From the NCBI RefSeq assembly GCF_028279465.1, contig NZ_JANQNS010000015.1:620001-684000 (forward strand): a stretch of DNA of 64,000 nucleotides, written 5' to 3'. Below are positions 45,219 to 54,721 of the stretch, one piece after another. The first letter of the stretch is position 1, and each line of letters opens with the position of its first letter. The position numbers and the translations under genes were made by a program. Below the pieces are notes generated by a model, which did no database searches, was not told the DNA's origin, and saw nothing but the letters and a program-made list of their open reading frames with translations. The DNA is from Parasphingopyxis sp. GTDB taxonomy: Bacteria > Pseudomonadota > Alphaproteobacteria > Sphingomonadales > Sphingomonadaceae.

Positions 45219-45941
45219 CTATCTTCTCTCTTCGCGCTGCATATCTGGCGGCAGCAGGTCTTCAGGCTCGCCGTCCTCATCGGGTCCGGCGGGCGGCGGT
45301 AGATCAGCGTCTTCGAAGCCGGGATCGCCCGGTGCGGGTTCGTCGAATCCCGGCTCGAATTCATCCTTCTCGCCTTCGAAAATATCGTCTTCCGGCTTTT
45401 CCATGTCCGGGTCGGTTCGCTGGGTCACGAGATCGGCGTCCGCGAGCCGATCGATCAGATCGTCGGCGCCGTTCATCCGGTAGATCGTACCACGGCCGTC
45501 CGGCGCCGGCTGCGCGATATACTCAAGGCTCGCATTCAGGCGGCGGCTATAGTTGAATGCCGGTTCCGTACCGCGCGGCAATTCGAGGATAAGCCGTCCC
45601 TCGCAGCGCGCCTGTTCGAGCCCCTCGTCGAAATCGAGGAGCCGGGGGTTTTCCATGCGCGCGACCGTGCCGCCTTCGAGCCGTGTAAGCAATTCGCCGT
45701 CATCGGAACTCGCCGTCCGCGCCCGCGCGAAGATGCGTTCGCGAATGGAGTCTGTCGTGGACTGGGATGAGCAGAGAATCTCGCCCGGCGTCATATCGGC
45801 GAGATCGTCGCTGCCACTGGATGCTTCCGGCATACCATCGTCGATTTCGCCCAGCCCGAGCTCCATCGTGCCCCAGTAACCAAGCGCCGCCGCGGCGACG
45901 ACTCCTAATAGCCCAAGCACCCATTTCAGGCCTGTCGACAC
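45219..45941 (-). CDS. Hypothetical acidic membrane-anchored protein
   Basis: A 240-residue protein with one N-terminal membrane helix (residues 7-27) and a periplasmic domain (about 40-165) with cysteines in ILCSSQ and QARCEGRL. A low-complexity acidic, proline-rich tail covers residues 170-235 (repeats such as DEFEPGFDEPAPGDPGF). No family recognised. The tail is likely disordered. It is downstream of a hairpin on the same strand that follows the acyl-CoA dehydrogenase gene, so it probably has its own promoter. Confidence 0.75.
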   Translation of the reverse strand: MSTGLKWVLGLLGVVAAAALGYWGTMELGLGEIDDGMPEASSGSDDLADMTPGEILCSSQSTTDSIRERIFARARTASSDDGELLTRLEGGTVARMENPRLLDFDEGLEQARCEGRLILELPRGTEPAFNYSRRLNASLEYIAQPAPDGRGTIYRMNGADDLIDRLADADLVTQRTDPDMEKPEDDIFEGEKDEFEPGFDEPAPGDPGFEDADLPPPAGPDEDGEPEDLLPPDMQREERR

Positions 45942-45998
45942 AGACTTGTTCTCCCCTCTGATCGCATTTCCTTAGAGCGATGCCGCAAAGAAGGTCCA

Positions 45999-46025
45999 GC
46001 CCGGCCGCGTTTCCGCGGGCCGGGC
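45999..46025 (-). terminator. GC-rich hairpin after the acyl-CoA dehydrogenase gene
   Basis: Stem GCCCGGCC-GCG / CGC-GGCCGGGC with a TTTC-type loop and one bulged G, 40 bp downstream of the dehydrogenase stop on the reverse strand. No clear T tract follows, so it may be a Rho-assisted stop or an mRNA-stabilising hairpin. Confidence 0.5.
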
Positions 46026-46064
46026 CAGACGTTCGTCATGCACAATTGGTCGTGTTTCGCTCCG

Positions 46065-47867
46065 TCAGGCGGCGACGAACATTTCCGGCTCGAGCGCCAT
46101 CAGGCTGTCCGAACCGCCCTCGATCTTCGCACGAAGACCGGCCGCATCGGGCATGATCTTCTCGGCAAAGAAACGTGCGGTAACGAGCTTGGCTTCGTGG
46201 AACGCCGTGTCTTCCGCACCGGCTTCGATCGCGGCCGCGCTGGCCTTGGCCATGCGCAGCCACATCAGGCCGAGCGTCACGATACCCATCAGCTCCATAT
46301 AGTTATAGGCTGCGGCACCCGCATTGTTGAGGTTGGCGAAGGCGTTCTGCATCAGCCACATCGTCGCGCCGCGCAGCTCGCCATTGGCCTTTTCGAGGCC
46401 GGTCGCGACTGCATTGACGGCTTCGTCTTCCTGCAGCTCGGCGACTTCCTCGCCGACCATCGCCAGAAATGCTTGGATCGCCCGGCCGCCATCCTTGGCG
46501 AGCTTGCGGCCGACCAGGTCCATTGCCTGGATGCCGTTGGTGCCTTCGTAGATCTGCGCAATCCGGGCATCGCGGACATATTGCTCCATGCCCCATTCGC
46601 GGATGTAGCCATGGCCGCCATAGACCTGCTGCGACTGGGTCGCGATCTTGTAGCCGAGATCGGTGACATAGCCCTTGATGACCGGCGTGAGCAGCGAAAT
46701 CATGTCGTCCGCTTCCTGCCGCTCTTCCTCGGTCTGCGCCTTGTGCGCGAGATCGACCTGCAGGCCACCCCAAATGCACAGCGCGCGGCTCGCTTCGAGA
46801 TAGGCTTTTGATTCCATTAGCATGCGCCGGACATCGGGGTGGACGAACAGCGTATCGGCCTTTTCTTCCGGCTCGGCCGGGCCGGTCAGCGCCCTGCCCT
46901 GGCGCCGGTCCTGCGCATAGGCGACTGCGTTCTGAAACGCGACTTCGCCAACAGCGAGACCCTGTGTGCCAACGCCGAGGCGGGCGGCATTCATCATAAT
47001 AAACATGGCGGCGAGACCCTTATTCTCCTCGCCGACCATCCAGCCCGTCGCGCCGTCATAATTCATGACGCAAGTCGAGTTGCCGTGGATACCCATTTTC
47101 TCTTCGATCGAACCGCAGGTGACCGCGTTGCGCTCGCCGAGCGAGCCATCGTCGTTCACCAGGAACTTCGGCACGATGAAGAGCGAAATACCCTTCACGC
47201 TGTCCGGCGCATCCGGCGTTTTCGCCAGTACGAGGTGGATGATGTTCTCGGTCAGGTCATGCTCGCCCGAGGAAATGAAGATTTTTGTACCGGACACCTT
47301 GTAGCTTCCATCGGCCTGCGGCTCAGCCTTGGTGCGGATCAGGCCGAGATCGGTGCCGCAATGCGGTTCGGTCAGGTTCATGGTGCCACCCCATTCGCCC
47401 GACACCATCTTCGGCACGTATTTTTCCTTCTGCTCCTGCGAACCCTTGGCCATGATCGCCGCCGTCGCGCCCATGGTCAGGCCATTATACATGGCGAAGG
47501 CCATGTTCGCGCTGATCATATATTCCTCGATCGCCGTGCCGAGGACATGTGGCAGGCCCTGCCCGCCAAACTCCTCCGGCCCCGTGAGTGTCGTCCAACC
47601 GCCTTCGACAAGCTGGTTATACGCTTCCTTGAAGCCCTCCGGCGTCGTCACGGATCCGTCTTCGTGGCGCGTACAGCCCTGTTCGTCGCCGACCTGATTG
47701 AGCGGGAACAGCACTTCACTGCAGAATTTGCCGCCTTCGGTCAGAATGGCCTCGGCCATTTCCATCGTCGCATTTTCGAATCCCGGCAGGTTCGAATAGT
47801 TATCGAGTGAGGCAATGTGACTGAGCACATATTGGCTGTCGCGAACGGGCGCGGTGTAAGTGGGCAT
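46065..47867 (-). CDS. Acyl-CoA dehydrogenase (long form with C-terminal extension)
   Basis: A 600-residue FAD enzyme of beta-oxidation, longer than the classic 380-residue form. It has the acyl-CoA dehydrogenase N/middle domains ([18 protein letters not shown] at about 165-182) and a C-terminal domain with [36 protein letters not shown], which contains the family signature. A further C-terminal extension ends [11 protein letters not shown]. The start at 47867 ([16 protein letters not shown]) is the family start; the longer frame overlaps merR. The gene lies 22 bp after the MerR regulator, likely one operon. Chain-length preference is not deducible. Confidence 0.93.
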   Translation of the reverse strand: MPTYTAPVRDSQYVLSHIASLDNYSNLPGFENATMEMAEAILTEGGKFCSEVLFPLNQVGDEQGCTRHEDGSVTTPEGFKEAYNQLVEGGWTTLTGPEEFGGQGLPHVLGTAIEEYMISANMAFAMYNGLTMGATAAIMAKGSQEQKEKYVPKMVSGEWGGTMNLTEPHCGTDLGLIRTKAEPQADGSYKVSGTKIFISSGEHDLTENIIHLVLAKTPDAPDSVKGISLFIVPKFLVNDDGSLGERNAVTCGSIEEKMGIHGNSTCVMNYDGATGWMVGEENKGLAAMFIMMNAARLGVGTQGLAVGEVAFQNAVAYAQDRRQGRALTGPAEPEEKADTLFVHPDVRRMLMESKAYLEASRALCIWGGLQVDLAHKAQTEEERQEADDMISLLTPVIKGYVTDLGYKIATQSQQVYGGHGYIREWGMEQYVRDARIAQIYEGTNGIQAMDLVGRKLAKDGGRAIQAFLAMVGEEVAELQEDEAVNAVATGLEKANGELRGATMWLMQNAFANLNNAGAAAYNYMELMGIVTLGLMWLRMAKASAAAIEAGAEDTAFHEAKLVTARFFAEKIMPDAAGLRAKIEGGSDSLMALEPEMFVAA

Positions 47868-47889
47868 AGTAAAGTTCCTGTCTGGGACG

Positions 47890-48315
47890 TTATTCGTTTT
47901 CGCTTTCGACTTCGTCGAGCAGTTCGAGAAAACCTTCGAGCTCGGCAATCGACGAATCGATATCCTGGCGCTGGCCTTTCAGAGCCTCGATGCGCTCCCG
48001 GCATTTTTCGCGGGTAACGGCGCGCTGTTTCGTTCGCCCGTCGCCCAGATCGTAGAGATCGATCATCTCGCGCACATCGGCGAGACTGAACCCGACACGC
48101 TTGGCACGCAGGATCCAGGCCAATCGCGCCCGATCCCGTTTCGCATAAACGCGGGTCAGACCGTGCCGCTCTGGCGAAATCAGACCTTCATCTTCGTAGA
48201 AGCGCAATGCGCGCGGCGTGACGCGGAATTCTTCGGACAAGTCCGAGATCGAATAGGTTTCGCGGTTTTTTTCGTCAGGCGTATCGATGCCTGCTTGCGG
48301 AAGTGCCTTTGCCAT
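47890..48315 (-). CDS. MerR-family transcriptional regulator
   Basis: A 141-residue regulator. The winged HTH ([25 protein letters not shown], residues 21-45) and the MerR wing with [12 protein letters not shown] are clear. It is followed by a C-terminal coiled coil (about residues 95-138) without the Cys pattern of metal sensors. This resembles the LiuR/MmsR-like group that controls fatty-acid or branched-chain amino-acid degradation in proteobacteria, which fits the acyl-CoA dehydrogenase 22 bp downstream. Two palindromic operators lie just upstream of its start. Confidence 0.9.
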   Translation of the reverse strand: MAKALPQAGIDTPDEKNRETYSISDLSEEFRVTPRALRFYEDEGLISPERHGLTRVYAKRDRARLAWILRAKRVGFSLADVREMIDLYDLGDGRTKQRAVTREKCRERIEALKGQRQDIDSSIAELEGFLELLDEVESENE

Positions 48316-48333
48316 AAGTCCCCTTAGCTAACG

Positions 48334-48366
48334 TTCACGTTAACGTCAAGCTGTGACGCTACGTCA
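48334..48366 (-). promoter_or_regulatory. Promoter/operator of the merR-acyl-CoA dehydrogenase operon
   Basis: Two inverted repeats: TTSACGTTAACGTSAA (48334-48349, 14 of 16 symmetric) and TGACG-CTA-CGTCA (48354-48366, perfect). Reverse-strand TTGACG (48367-48362) and TAACGT (48342-48337) are 19 bp apart, the wide spacer typical of MerR-controlled promoters. The site lies 19 bp upstream of the merR ATG and suggests autoregulation. Confidence 0.6.
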
Positions 48367-48399
48367 AGCGTGTATGCTATTTCGGAATTGGCGGCTTTG

Positions 48400-48756
48400 C
48401 TAGTCGATCTTCAACAGGCGCTCGCCCTCGATGCGGCGATAAAAACAACTGGTCTCGCCGGTGTGACAGGCCGGTCCCGCGGGATCGGCGATCAACCAGA
48501 TCGCGTCCTGATCGCAATCGATCCGCATCTCGACGACGCGCATAGCATTGCCGGACGTCTCGCCCTTCTTCCACAGCGATTGCCGACTGCGCGACCAGAA
48601 ATGAGCAACCTTCGTTTCGATCGTCAGATCGAGCGCCTCTCGGTTCATGTGCGCGAGCATCAAGATGCCGCCACTGTGCCTGTCGGTGACGACGGCCGTC
48701 ACAAGGCCATTGGCATCGAATTTGGGCGTCAGCTCGGTTGTGGTCTCGCAGTCCAT
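48400..48756 (-). CDS. hisI: Phosphoribosyl-AMP cyclohydrolase
   Basis: A 118-residue zinc/magnesium hydrolase opening the purine ring in the third step of histidine synthesis. Metal-binding residues lie in [12 protein letters not shown] and [16 protein letters not shown] (Cys near 79, 95 and 102). [19 protein letters not shown] is the signature. The HisE domain found fused in E. coli is absent; this is the single-domain form. It is transcribed toward merR with an 84-bp gap. Confidence 0.95.
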   Translation of the reverse strand: MDCETTTELTPKFDANGLVTAVVTDRHSGGILMLAHMNREALDLTIETKVAHFWSRSRQSLWKKGETSGNAMRVVEMRIDCDQDAIWLIADPAGPACHTGETSCFYRRIEGERLLKID

Positions 48757-48916
48757 ATCCCCTGCTAGTGCGAGCGGACGGCGTCGATCAACTGTTCATT
48801 CGCCATGTCTGAGCGGTTATTTAATCGCAGCAAGCCAAATTTTATGACAAATGCGAGACAAACCGGATCGCGCGCCCTATATGCTCGCGGGTGACGACCA
48901 TTGCGCCGGAGTCGCC

Positions 48917-50380
48917 ATGCTGACCACCGACCCGTTCGACCTCGATGGAGACAAGCTGCGTGAGGAATGCGGCGTGTTCGGCATCTGGGGCGCCGATACG
49001 GCAGCCGCCGTTGTCGCGCTCGGCCTTCACGCGCTCCAGCATCGTGGGCAGGAAGCCGCCGGCATCACGAGTTATGACGGCAAATGGTTCCACAGCCATC
49101 GCGCGATCGGTCATGTTGCCGGCAACTTCGACGAAGATCGCATCATCCGGCAGCTGCCCGGCGACGCCGCATGCGGCCATGTGCGCTATTCGACCACCGG
49201 AGAAAGCGGGCTGCGCAACGTACAGCCACTCTATGCCGAGCTCTCATCCGGCGGTTTCGCCGTCGCGCATAATGGCAATATCTCCAACGCCTGGACGCTG
49301 CGCCAAGACCTCGTGAAGCACGGCTCGATCTTCCAGTCGACGTCCGACACGGAAACCATCATCCATCTCGTGGCGACATCGGCATTCAAGACGCTGCTCG
49401 ACTGTTTCATTGACGCGCTCAAGCAACTCGAAGGCGCTTATTCGCTCGTCTGCATGACACCCGAGGGCATGATCGGCTGTCGCGATCCGCTCGGTATTCG
49501 CCCGCTGGTCATGGGCAAGCTGGGCGATGCGATCATCTTCGCATCCGAAAGCGTCGCCTTCGATGTCGTAGGCGCCGAGTTCATTCGCGAAGTCGAGCCG
49601 GGCGAGCTGATTGTGGTGAACGACACAGGCATCAAGACACACCGCCCGTTCACCCCTGTCGCCGCGCGGCCGTGCATATTCGAACATGTCTATTTCTCCC
49701 GGCCCGATTCGATCGTCGACGGCCAGTCGGTATATTCCGTGCGCAAACAGATTGGCGCTGAGCTAGCCATCGAAAGCCCGGTGGATGCCGATCTCGTCAT
49801 TCCCGTGCCCGATTCCGGCACCCCGGCGGCAATCGGCTATGCGCAGCAAGCCGAAATCCCCTTCGAGCTCGGTATCATCCGCTCGCACTATGTCGGGCGG
49901 ACCTTTATCCAGCCCGGCGACAAAGTCCGCCATCTCGGCGTGAAGCTGAAGCACAACGCCAATCGCGCGTTGATCGAAGGCCGCCGTGTCGTGCTTATCG
50001 ACGATTCGATCGTGCGCGGCACGACGAGCACCAAGATCGTCGATATGATGCGCGAAGCTGGAGCCACCGAGGTTCATATGCGGATTGCGAGTCCGCCGAC
50101 ACGTAACAGCTGTTTCTATGGCGTGGATACACCGGAGCGCGAGAAGCTGTTGGCCGCCCAATATGATGTCGAGGGCATGCGCGATTATATCCGCGCCGAC
50201 AGTCTCGCCTTCATCTCCATCGACGGCCTGTACCGCGCCGTCGGCGAGACGGGCCGCAACGACGAGCATCCGCAACGCTGCGACGCCTGTTTCACCGGCG
50301 AATATCCAACCACGCTCACCGATCGCGACGGCCATGAAAATGTCACACAGCTTCCCCTTCTCGCCGAGCGCGTAACCTGA
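48917..50380 (+). CDS. purF: Amidophosphoribosyltransferase
   Basis: A 487-residue enzyme catalysing the first committed step of purine synthesis. After a 17-residue propeptide comes the catalytic Cys18 (EECGVFG), exposed by self-cleavage. The glutaminase domain has RYSTTGES; the PRPP domain has VVLIDDSIVRGTTS. The ATG at 48917 with GGAG five bases upstream was chosen over in-frame ATGs at 48851 and 48881, since propeptides of this length are usual. The C-terminus carries the normal CFTGEYPT. It is followed 31 bp later by an SDR gene. Confidence 0.96.
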   Translation: MLTTDPFDLDGDKLREECGVFGIWGADTAAAVVALGLHALQHRGQEAAGITSYDGKWFHSHRAIGHVAGNFDEDRIIRQLPGDAACGHVRYSTTGESGLRNVQPLYAELSSGGFAVAHNGNISNAWTLRQDLVKHGSIFQSTSDTETIIHLVATSAFKTLLDCFIDALKQLEGAYSLVCMTPEGMIGCRDPLGIRPLVMGKLGDAIIFASESVAFDVVGAEFIREVEPGELIVVNDTGIKTHRPFTPVAARPCIFEHVYFSRPDSIVDGQSVYSVRKQIGAELAIESPVDADLVIPVPDSGTPAAIGYAQQAEIPFELGIIRSHYVGRTFIQPGDKVRHLGVKLKHNANRALIEGRRVVLIDDSIVRGTTSTKIVDMMREAGATEVHMRIASPPTRNSCFYGVDTPEREKLLAAQYDVEGMRDYIRADSLAFISIDGLYRAVGETGRNDEHPQRCDACFTGEYPTTLTDRDGHENVTQLPLLAERVT

Positions 50381-50411
50381 TGCACCGGCAGATACCGACA
50401 ATCGGAAACAG

Positions 50412-51137
50412 ATGACCCAATCTCTCGACGGCAAACTCGCTCTCGTTACGGGGGCAAGCCGCGGCATCGGCGCGGGGACGGCCAAAGCGCTTGCAGCCGA
50501 GGGCGCGCATGTGATTCTCGTCGCACGGACGGTCGGCGGTCTCGAAGAGGTCGAGGAGGCGATCCACGAAGCCGGCGGGAGCGCGACCATCGCCCCGCTC
50601 GATCTCGTAGATGGCGACAGCATCCAGCGGCTCTCGGCGGCCGTTAAAGAGCGCTGGGGCACGCTCGACATCCTCGTGCTGAACGCCGCGATCCTCGGAT
50701 CGCTGACCCCGGTCGCGCAGATCGAGGCGAAGGAATTGCGCGACGTGATGACGCTCAATTTCATCGCCCAACAGGCGTTGATTGCCGCCTTCGATCCCAT
50801 GCTCCGCAAGAGCGTAGCCGGCCGGCTGATTGCGGTCACGTCGAGCGTTGGCGCGGCGCCGCGCGCCTATTGGGGCAATTACGGTGCGTCCAAAGCCGCG
50901 CTCGATACGCTCGTCACGGCTTATGGCGAGGAGGTGCAGAATCTCTCGCCGGTCAAAGTCGCGATCATCGATCCCGGCGGGACGGCGACCGATATGCGCG
51001 CCCAGGCCTTTCCGGGCGAGGACCCGGCGACGCTCAAATCGCCGGACATGGTCGCCAGCGATATCGTCGGACTCGTCTCGGCTGATCTCGAGACCGGGCA
51101 TCGGCACATAGTCCAGCCGCCCGCATCCCGATCATAA
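50412..51137 (+). CDS. SDR-family oxidoreductase
   Basis: A 241-residue classical short-chain dehydrogenase. The cofactor loop TGASRGIGAGTA is at residues 14-25. A typical catalytic Ser (VTSSVG) precedes the active-site YGASKAA motif near residue 158. Arg-rich residues after the loop hint at NADPH. Gene order purF-SDR recurs in sphingomonads. The substrate is unknown. Confidence 0.9.
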   Translation: MTQSLDGKLALVTGASRGIGAGTAKALAAEGAHVILVARTVGGLEEVEEAIHEAGGSATIAPLDLVDGDSIQRLSAAVKERWGTLDILVLNAAILGSLTPVAQIEAKELRDVMTLNFIAQQALIAAFDPMLRKSVAGRLIAVTSSVGAAPRAYWGNYGASKAALDTLVTAYGEEVQNLSPVKVAIIDPGGTATDMRAQAFPGEDPATLKSPDMVASDIVGLVSADLETGHRHIVQPPASRS

Positions 51138-51203
51138 GCTTGTGTTCACACCGCACAGGCTCCAGTCATGGGGCTGAGACTGTGCAATTGACCGGAGACC
51201 CCC

Positions 51204-52793
51204 ATGGCTGATGCCGAGCCGCAGGCCGCCGCACCGCGCCGCAACGCTTTCACGCGCTTTCTCGACGGGGTCGAATGGCTCGGCAATCTCCTCCCGCATC
51301 CGGTCACACTGTTCGCTATCCTGGCGGTGGGGATCGTCTTGCTGTCGGGCCTGTTCGGTTGGATGGGGCTCGCAGTCGTCGATCCGCGGCCCGCGGACGC
51401 GCCGGGTGTTGCCGAAGACGGGATGATCCGCGCGGTCAGTCTGCTCGATGGCGACGGCGTGCGGCGCATCTTCACCAATCTCGTTGGCAATTTCACGAGC
51501 TTCGCGCCGCTCGGCGTAGTGCTCGTCGCAATGATCGGCGTCGGGGTCGCGGAGAAGTCGGGCCTGCTGTCGGCCGCCGTGCGCGGCATGGTGCTCTCTG
51601 CCCCGCCCAAACTCGTCACCGTTGCAATCGTCTTTGCCGGTATCGTCTCGAACACCGCGTCGGAAGTCGGCTATGTCGTCCTGATCCCGCTGGCCGCGGC
51701 TATCTATTACGCGCTGGGCCGGCACCCGCTAGCCGGCATGGCCGCCGCCTTCGCCGGTGTTTCGGGCGGCTATAGCGCCAACCTGCTGATCGGCACGATC
51801 GACCCGCTGCTCGCCGGAATCACGCAGGAGGCCGCGCGCCTGATCGACCCCGACTATGTCGTGCTGGCGACGGCCAACTGGTATTTCATGGTCGCCTCGA
51901 CCTTCCTCATCACGGCCATCGGCTCCTGGGTGTCCATCGCCATCGTCGAGCCCAAGCTCGGCAAATACGACCCCACCCATGCCGACAAGACGATCCTCGA
52001 CGATCATATGATGGAGCCGCTCGAGCCGGTGGAAAAGAAAGGCCTGCGCTGGGCCGGAATCGCACTGCTCGGTGTGCTCGGCCTGATGGCGCTGACGCTG
52101 GTTCCGGATTGGGGCATATTGCGTAATCCGGAAACCGGGGACCGGATCAACTCGCCCTTCTTCCAAGGGTTCGTCGTCTGGATCCTCATCTTCTTTATCG
52201 CCATCGGCTATGCCTATGGCCGCGCCGCGGGCACGATGAAGACGGACCGCGATATTATCGACGCGATGGCCGCCGCCCTCTCCTCACTCGGCCTCTATAT
52301 CGTGCTGGTGTTCTTCGCCGCCCAGTTCGTCGCATTTTTCGGATGGACGAATCTCGGCGCGATCACGGCGGTGACGGGCGCGCAATTCCTGCAAGACAGC
52401 GGCATGACCGGCCCCGCGCTGTTCTTTTTCTTCATCCTGATCTGCGCGATGATCAACCTGTCATTGGGCTCGGCCTCGGCGCAATGGGCGGTGACCGCGC
52501 CGATCTTCGTGCCGATGCTGATGCTGATCGGCTATTCGCCCGAAGCGATCCAGGCCGCCTACCGTATCGGCGATTCCACGACCAATATCATCACCCCGAT
52601 GATGAGCTATTTCGGCCTGATCCTCGCCTGGGCGACGCGCTATGAGAAGAATCTTGGCGTCGGCACGCTGATCGCGATGATGCTCCCCTATACGATCTTC
52701 TTCATCATCGCCTGGTCGATATTCTTCTTCGTCTGGACCTTTGTGCTCGGCCTGCCGGTCGGGCCAGGATCGCCGACATATTACACGCCGTGA
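51204..52793 (+). CDS. AbgT-family transporter
   Basis: A 529-residue membrane protein with 10-12 helices and re-entrant loops. Motifs FAPLGVVLVAMIGVGVAEKSG and GDSTTNIITPMMSYFGLIL are diagnostic of the AbgT family (p-aminobenzoyl-glutamate importer AbgT, sulfonamide exporter MtrF). Ion-coupled transport of p-aminobenzoyl-glutamate or a drug is possible; no abgAB peptidase genes are adjacent. ATG 51204 with GGAG upstream (AATTGACCGGAGACCCCC). A structured repeat follows. Confidence 0.92.
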   Translation: MADAEPQAAAPRRNAFTRFLDGVEWLGNLLPHPVTLFAILAVGIVLLSGLFGWMGLAVVDPRPADAPGVAEDGMIRAVSLLDGDGVRRIFTNLVGNFTSFAPLGVVLVAMIGVGVAEKSGLLSAAVRGMVLSAPPKLVTVAIVFAGIVSNTASEVGYVVLIPLAAAIYYALGRHPLAGMAAAFAGVSGGYSANLLIGTIDPLLAGITQEAARLIDPDYVVLATANWYFMVASTFLITAIGSWVSIAIVEPKLGKYDPTHADKTILDDHMMEPLEPVEKKGLRWAGIALLGVLGLMALTLVPDWGILRNPETGDRINSPFFQGFVVWILIFFIAIGYAYGRAAGTMKTDRDIIDAMAAALSSLGLYIVLVFFAAQFVAFFGWTNLGAITAVTGAQFLQDSGMTGPALFFFFILICAMINLSLGSASAQWAVTAPIFVPMLMLIGYSPEAIQAAYRIGDSTTNIITPMMSYFGLILAWATRYEKNLGVGTLIAMMLPYTIFFIIAWSIFFFVWTFVLGLPVGPGSPTYYTP

Positions 52794-52806
52794 GCCCTCG
52801 CCTCCT

Positions 52807-53034
52807 TCTCCCCTTGTGGGCGTGTCAGGATGGATTGCCCCCGGCAATCCAAGAACATGCTGGGAGCATGTTCGACCTGACACGGGATAGTCAGCCTTGG
52901 CGAGGCACGAGCCTAGGCGTTCTTGGATGAGGGGTAAGCTGTTCTCTACCCGGAAAGCCTCGATTACGCGCGCTTCGCGTCGCTCTGCGACCCCTCACCC
53001 GGCCCTTCGGGCCACCCTCTCCCACAAGGGGAGA
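52807..53034. repeat. 228-bp structured repeat with terminal inverted repeats
   Basis: Terminal inverted repeats TCTCCCCTTGTGGG (52807-52820) / CCCACAAGGGGAGA (53021-53034), 14 of 14. Inside, GTGTCAGG (52822-52829) pairs with CCTGACAC (52876-52883) and encloses two 8-bp hairpins: GGATTGCC/GGCAATCC (52832-52850) and GAACATGC/GCATGTTC (52853-52873). TGAGGGGT (52928-52935) pairs with ACCCCTCA (52990-52997). This fills the 291-bp gap between AbgT and the HTH gene. No ORF is seen in it. It resembles a MITE-like or dispersed alphaproteobacterial repeat. Confidence 0.75.
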
Positions 53035-53084
53035 GGAACTGGCAATCCTATCCAAAGTTGACAAAGTAGGCACGCAGCCGCCGT

Positions 53085-53852
53085 TCAGGATTTCTTGTCT
53101 TCCGCCCCATCGCCGTCCGGGTTTTCCGCCGGTTCGGGCAGCTTGGCGCGCGTATCGTCTTCCTCTCCCGGCAGTCTCCGGCTCCATTCCTCCTCGCCCT
53201 CGGTGAGCCGGCGCAGAGACGGTTCGATCGCCTCGGGCTTTTCGATCCCGCGCTGGCGCATCCAGCCTTCCAACTCGGTGAGCGGCGCCCAGTTCAGCGG
53301 ATCGCGCACCCGCAACATCCATTGTAGGTGGCGGTTGTCATATTTGTCCCGCCACCCGACGAATTCACCCTTGTAGTACACCTGCTCCTCGGTGCCGTTA
53401 ACCGCCCGGTCGAACGCCGTCGTGGCGAGGATATTGGTGCAGGCGCGCAGGGCCTCGTCCCACGCCTTGCGAATATGCGCGTTATCCTCGCGATTGTAGA
53501 GATTATAGGCCGACTGGCGCGACATGCCGACGATCCGGCAGGCATCCTTGATGCTCGCCGTGGAGCGTAAGGCTTTGATGAATCTCTCGATCCGGTCCGG
53601 CGTCCAGCCATCGTGGCGAAAGCGCCGCGCCGGGGGCTTGAGCTCGCCCCATTTTTCAAGCTCGGCCTTCGAACAGTAATAATAGGACGAGATCGTACCG
53701 TCCTCGCGGCGCGGAATATCTTTCATCGGCCCATGATCGGGATGGGTTTCCGGCATCGGTTTGCCGCTGGGATAACGCGGCCAGTCCGGATCGTCCTCCG
53801 CGCCTTCGGGAACTATGGGGCGGTAATCGTCTGTGGGGTCTTTGTCCGTCAT
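53085..53852 (-). CDS. Helix-turn-helix protein, function unknown
   Basis: A 255-residue soluble protein. A homeodomain-like HTH is visible at about residues 85-130 (RIERFIKALRSTASIKDACRIVGMSRQSAYNLYN). The flanks are charged: an acidic/proline N-terminus (RPIVPEGAEDDPDWPRYP) and an acidic C-terminus. The HTH style resembles terminase small subunit or resolvase-like DNA-binding domains. No phage gene accompanies it, so a regulator or phage remnant are both possible. Codon usage is normal. Start ATG 53852. Confidence 0.75.
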   Translation of the reverse strand: MTDKDPTDDYRPIVPEGAEDDPDWPRYPSGKPMPETHPDHGPMKDIPRREDGTISSYYYCSKAELEKWGELKPPARRFRHDGWTPDRIERFIKALRSTASIKDACRIVGMSRQSAYNLYNREDNAHIRKAWDEALRACTNILATTAFDRAVNGTEEQVYYKGEFVGWRDKYDNRHLQWMLRVRDPLNWAPLTELEGWMRQRGIEKPEAIEPSLRRLTEGEEEWSRRLPGEEDDTRAKLPEPAENPDGDGAEDKKS

Positions 53853-54041
53853 CCGACAGGGTAGGTCAGATGATTTCCTATTTTACAAGGGGATGGGATT
53901 AACGAACTTACCAACCAATACGCTCGATCGCACTACCAAAACGATTGCGTCGGTGTTTACCTCCAACGATCCGTTTTGGATGCGAAACGTGTTCCGAATC
54001 TTCGTCTGTCCTGCAATCCTGTGTAGCGGAGGGAACGCGCT

Positions 54042-54683
54042 ATGAAGAAATTTTTGGGACTGGTTTGCGCATTAGCGGTGCTGCCGGGTTGTGCATGGAC
54101 GCAACTCACATCCGATTCGTACCTCGATGCCAATGGACGGCAGGCTGGACAAGTTTTTGTCTGGAACTCTGAATATTCAGCGGCCGTAGGCAATCGAATC
54201 GGAACCTGCGCACAAGGTGCATTGACGATGTCGGCGCGCTCCTTTGCAGGTGCCTTGGAAGCTTCGCAAGAATTGGCAGCTCAAGGCCAACAGAGCGCGC
54301 GGGCTGCGGCTGAATTTGCAGAAAATGTTTCGGCTTTGAATGTTTCGAATACCCAGACGTCCTTCGCGAACATTTCCTATTTCTATGCGTGTCAGATTGT
54401 TCTGAACTCGCTGGCGTCAAATTCGCAGCAGCTTCAGCCAAACCAAATCGTCGAACTCTTCCGCCTTGCCGGGCTGGCTGCAATCGACGCAACTCATGCG
54501 GCAGCAAATCCGACATCAATTCATTCTCCGAGAGTTTCGCGAGCCATTCAGGTACTGATGGAGCGGGCTGCAGAAAGCGGTGATCCGATCGATACAGAAG
54601 AAGAGATAGAGGAAGTCCTCGAAAGCGTTGACAGTGATGAAGAAGTGGATGCCTTACTCGCAGACGAAGCGGAAACTCCGTAG
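54042..54683 (+). CDS. Putative lipoprotein of unknown function
   Basis: A 213-residue exported protein. The signal peptide MKKFLGLVCALAVLPGCAW carries a lipobox LPGC (Cys17), so it is probably anchored in a membrane by lipid. The mature part is Ala/Ser/Gln-rich with two Cys (near 59 and 124) and a very acidic C-terminus (EEEIEEVLESVDSDEEVD). GC is lower and codons less biased than in neighbours, and the upstream 188 bp (53854-54041) are also AT-richer, suggesting acquisition. No family recognised. Confidence 0.75.
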   Translation: MKKFLGLVCALAVLPGCAWTQLTSDSYLDANGRQAGQVFVWNSEYSAAVGNRIGTCAQGALTMSARSFAGALEASQELAAQGQQSARAAAEFAENVSALNVSNTQTSFANISYFYACQIVLNSLASNSQQLQPNQIVELFRLAGLAAIDATHAAANPTSIHSPRVSRAIQVLMERAAESGDPIDTEEEIEEVLESVDSDEEVDALLADEAETP

Positions 54684-54721
54684 CAACTGAAATCATTTGC
54701 TGGGCAATGCACCCAGGTTAA

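Noticed and set aside
45217-45221. A fourth CTAG-type shared stop between the NRDE gene and the acidic protein gene
   Set aside because: The stop codons (TAA and reverse TAG) are adjacent with one base between them but do not overlap.
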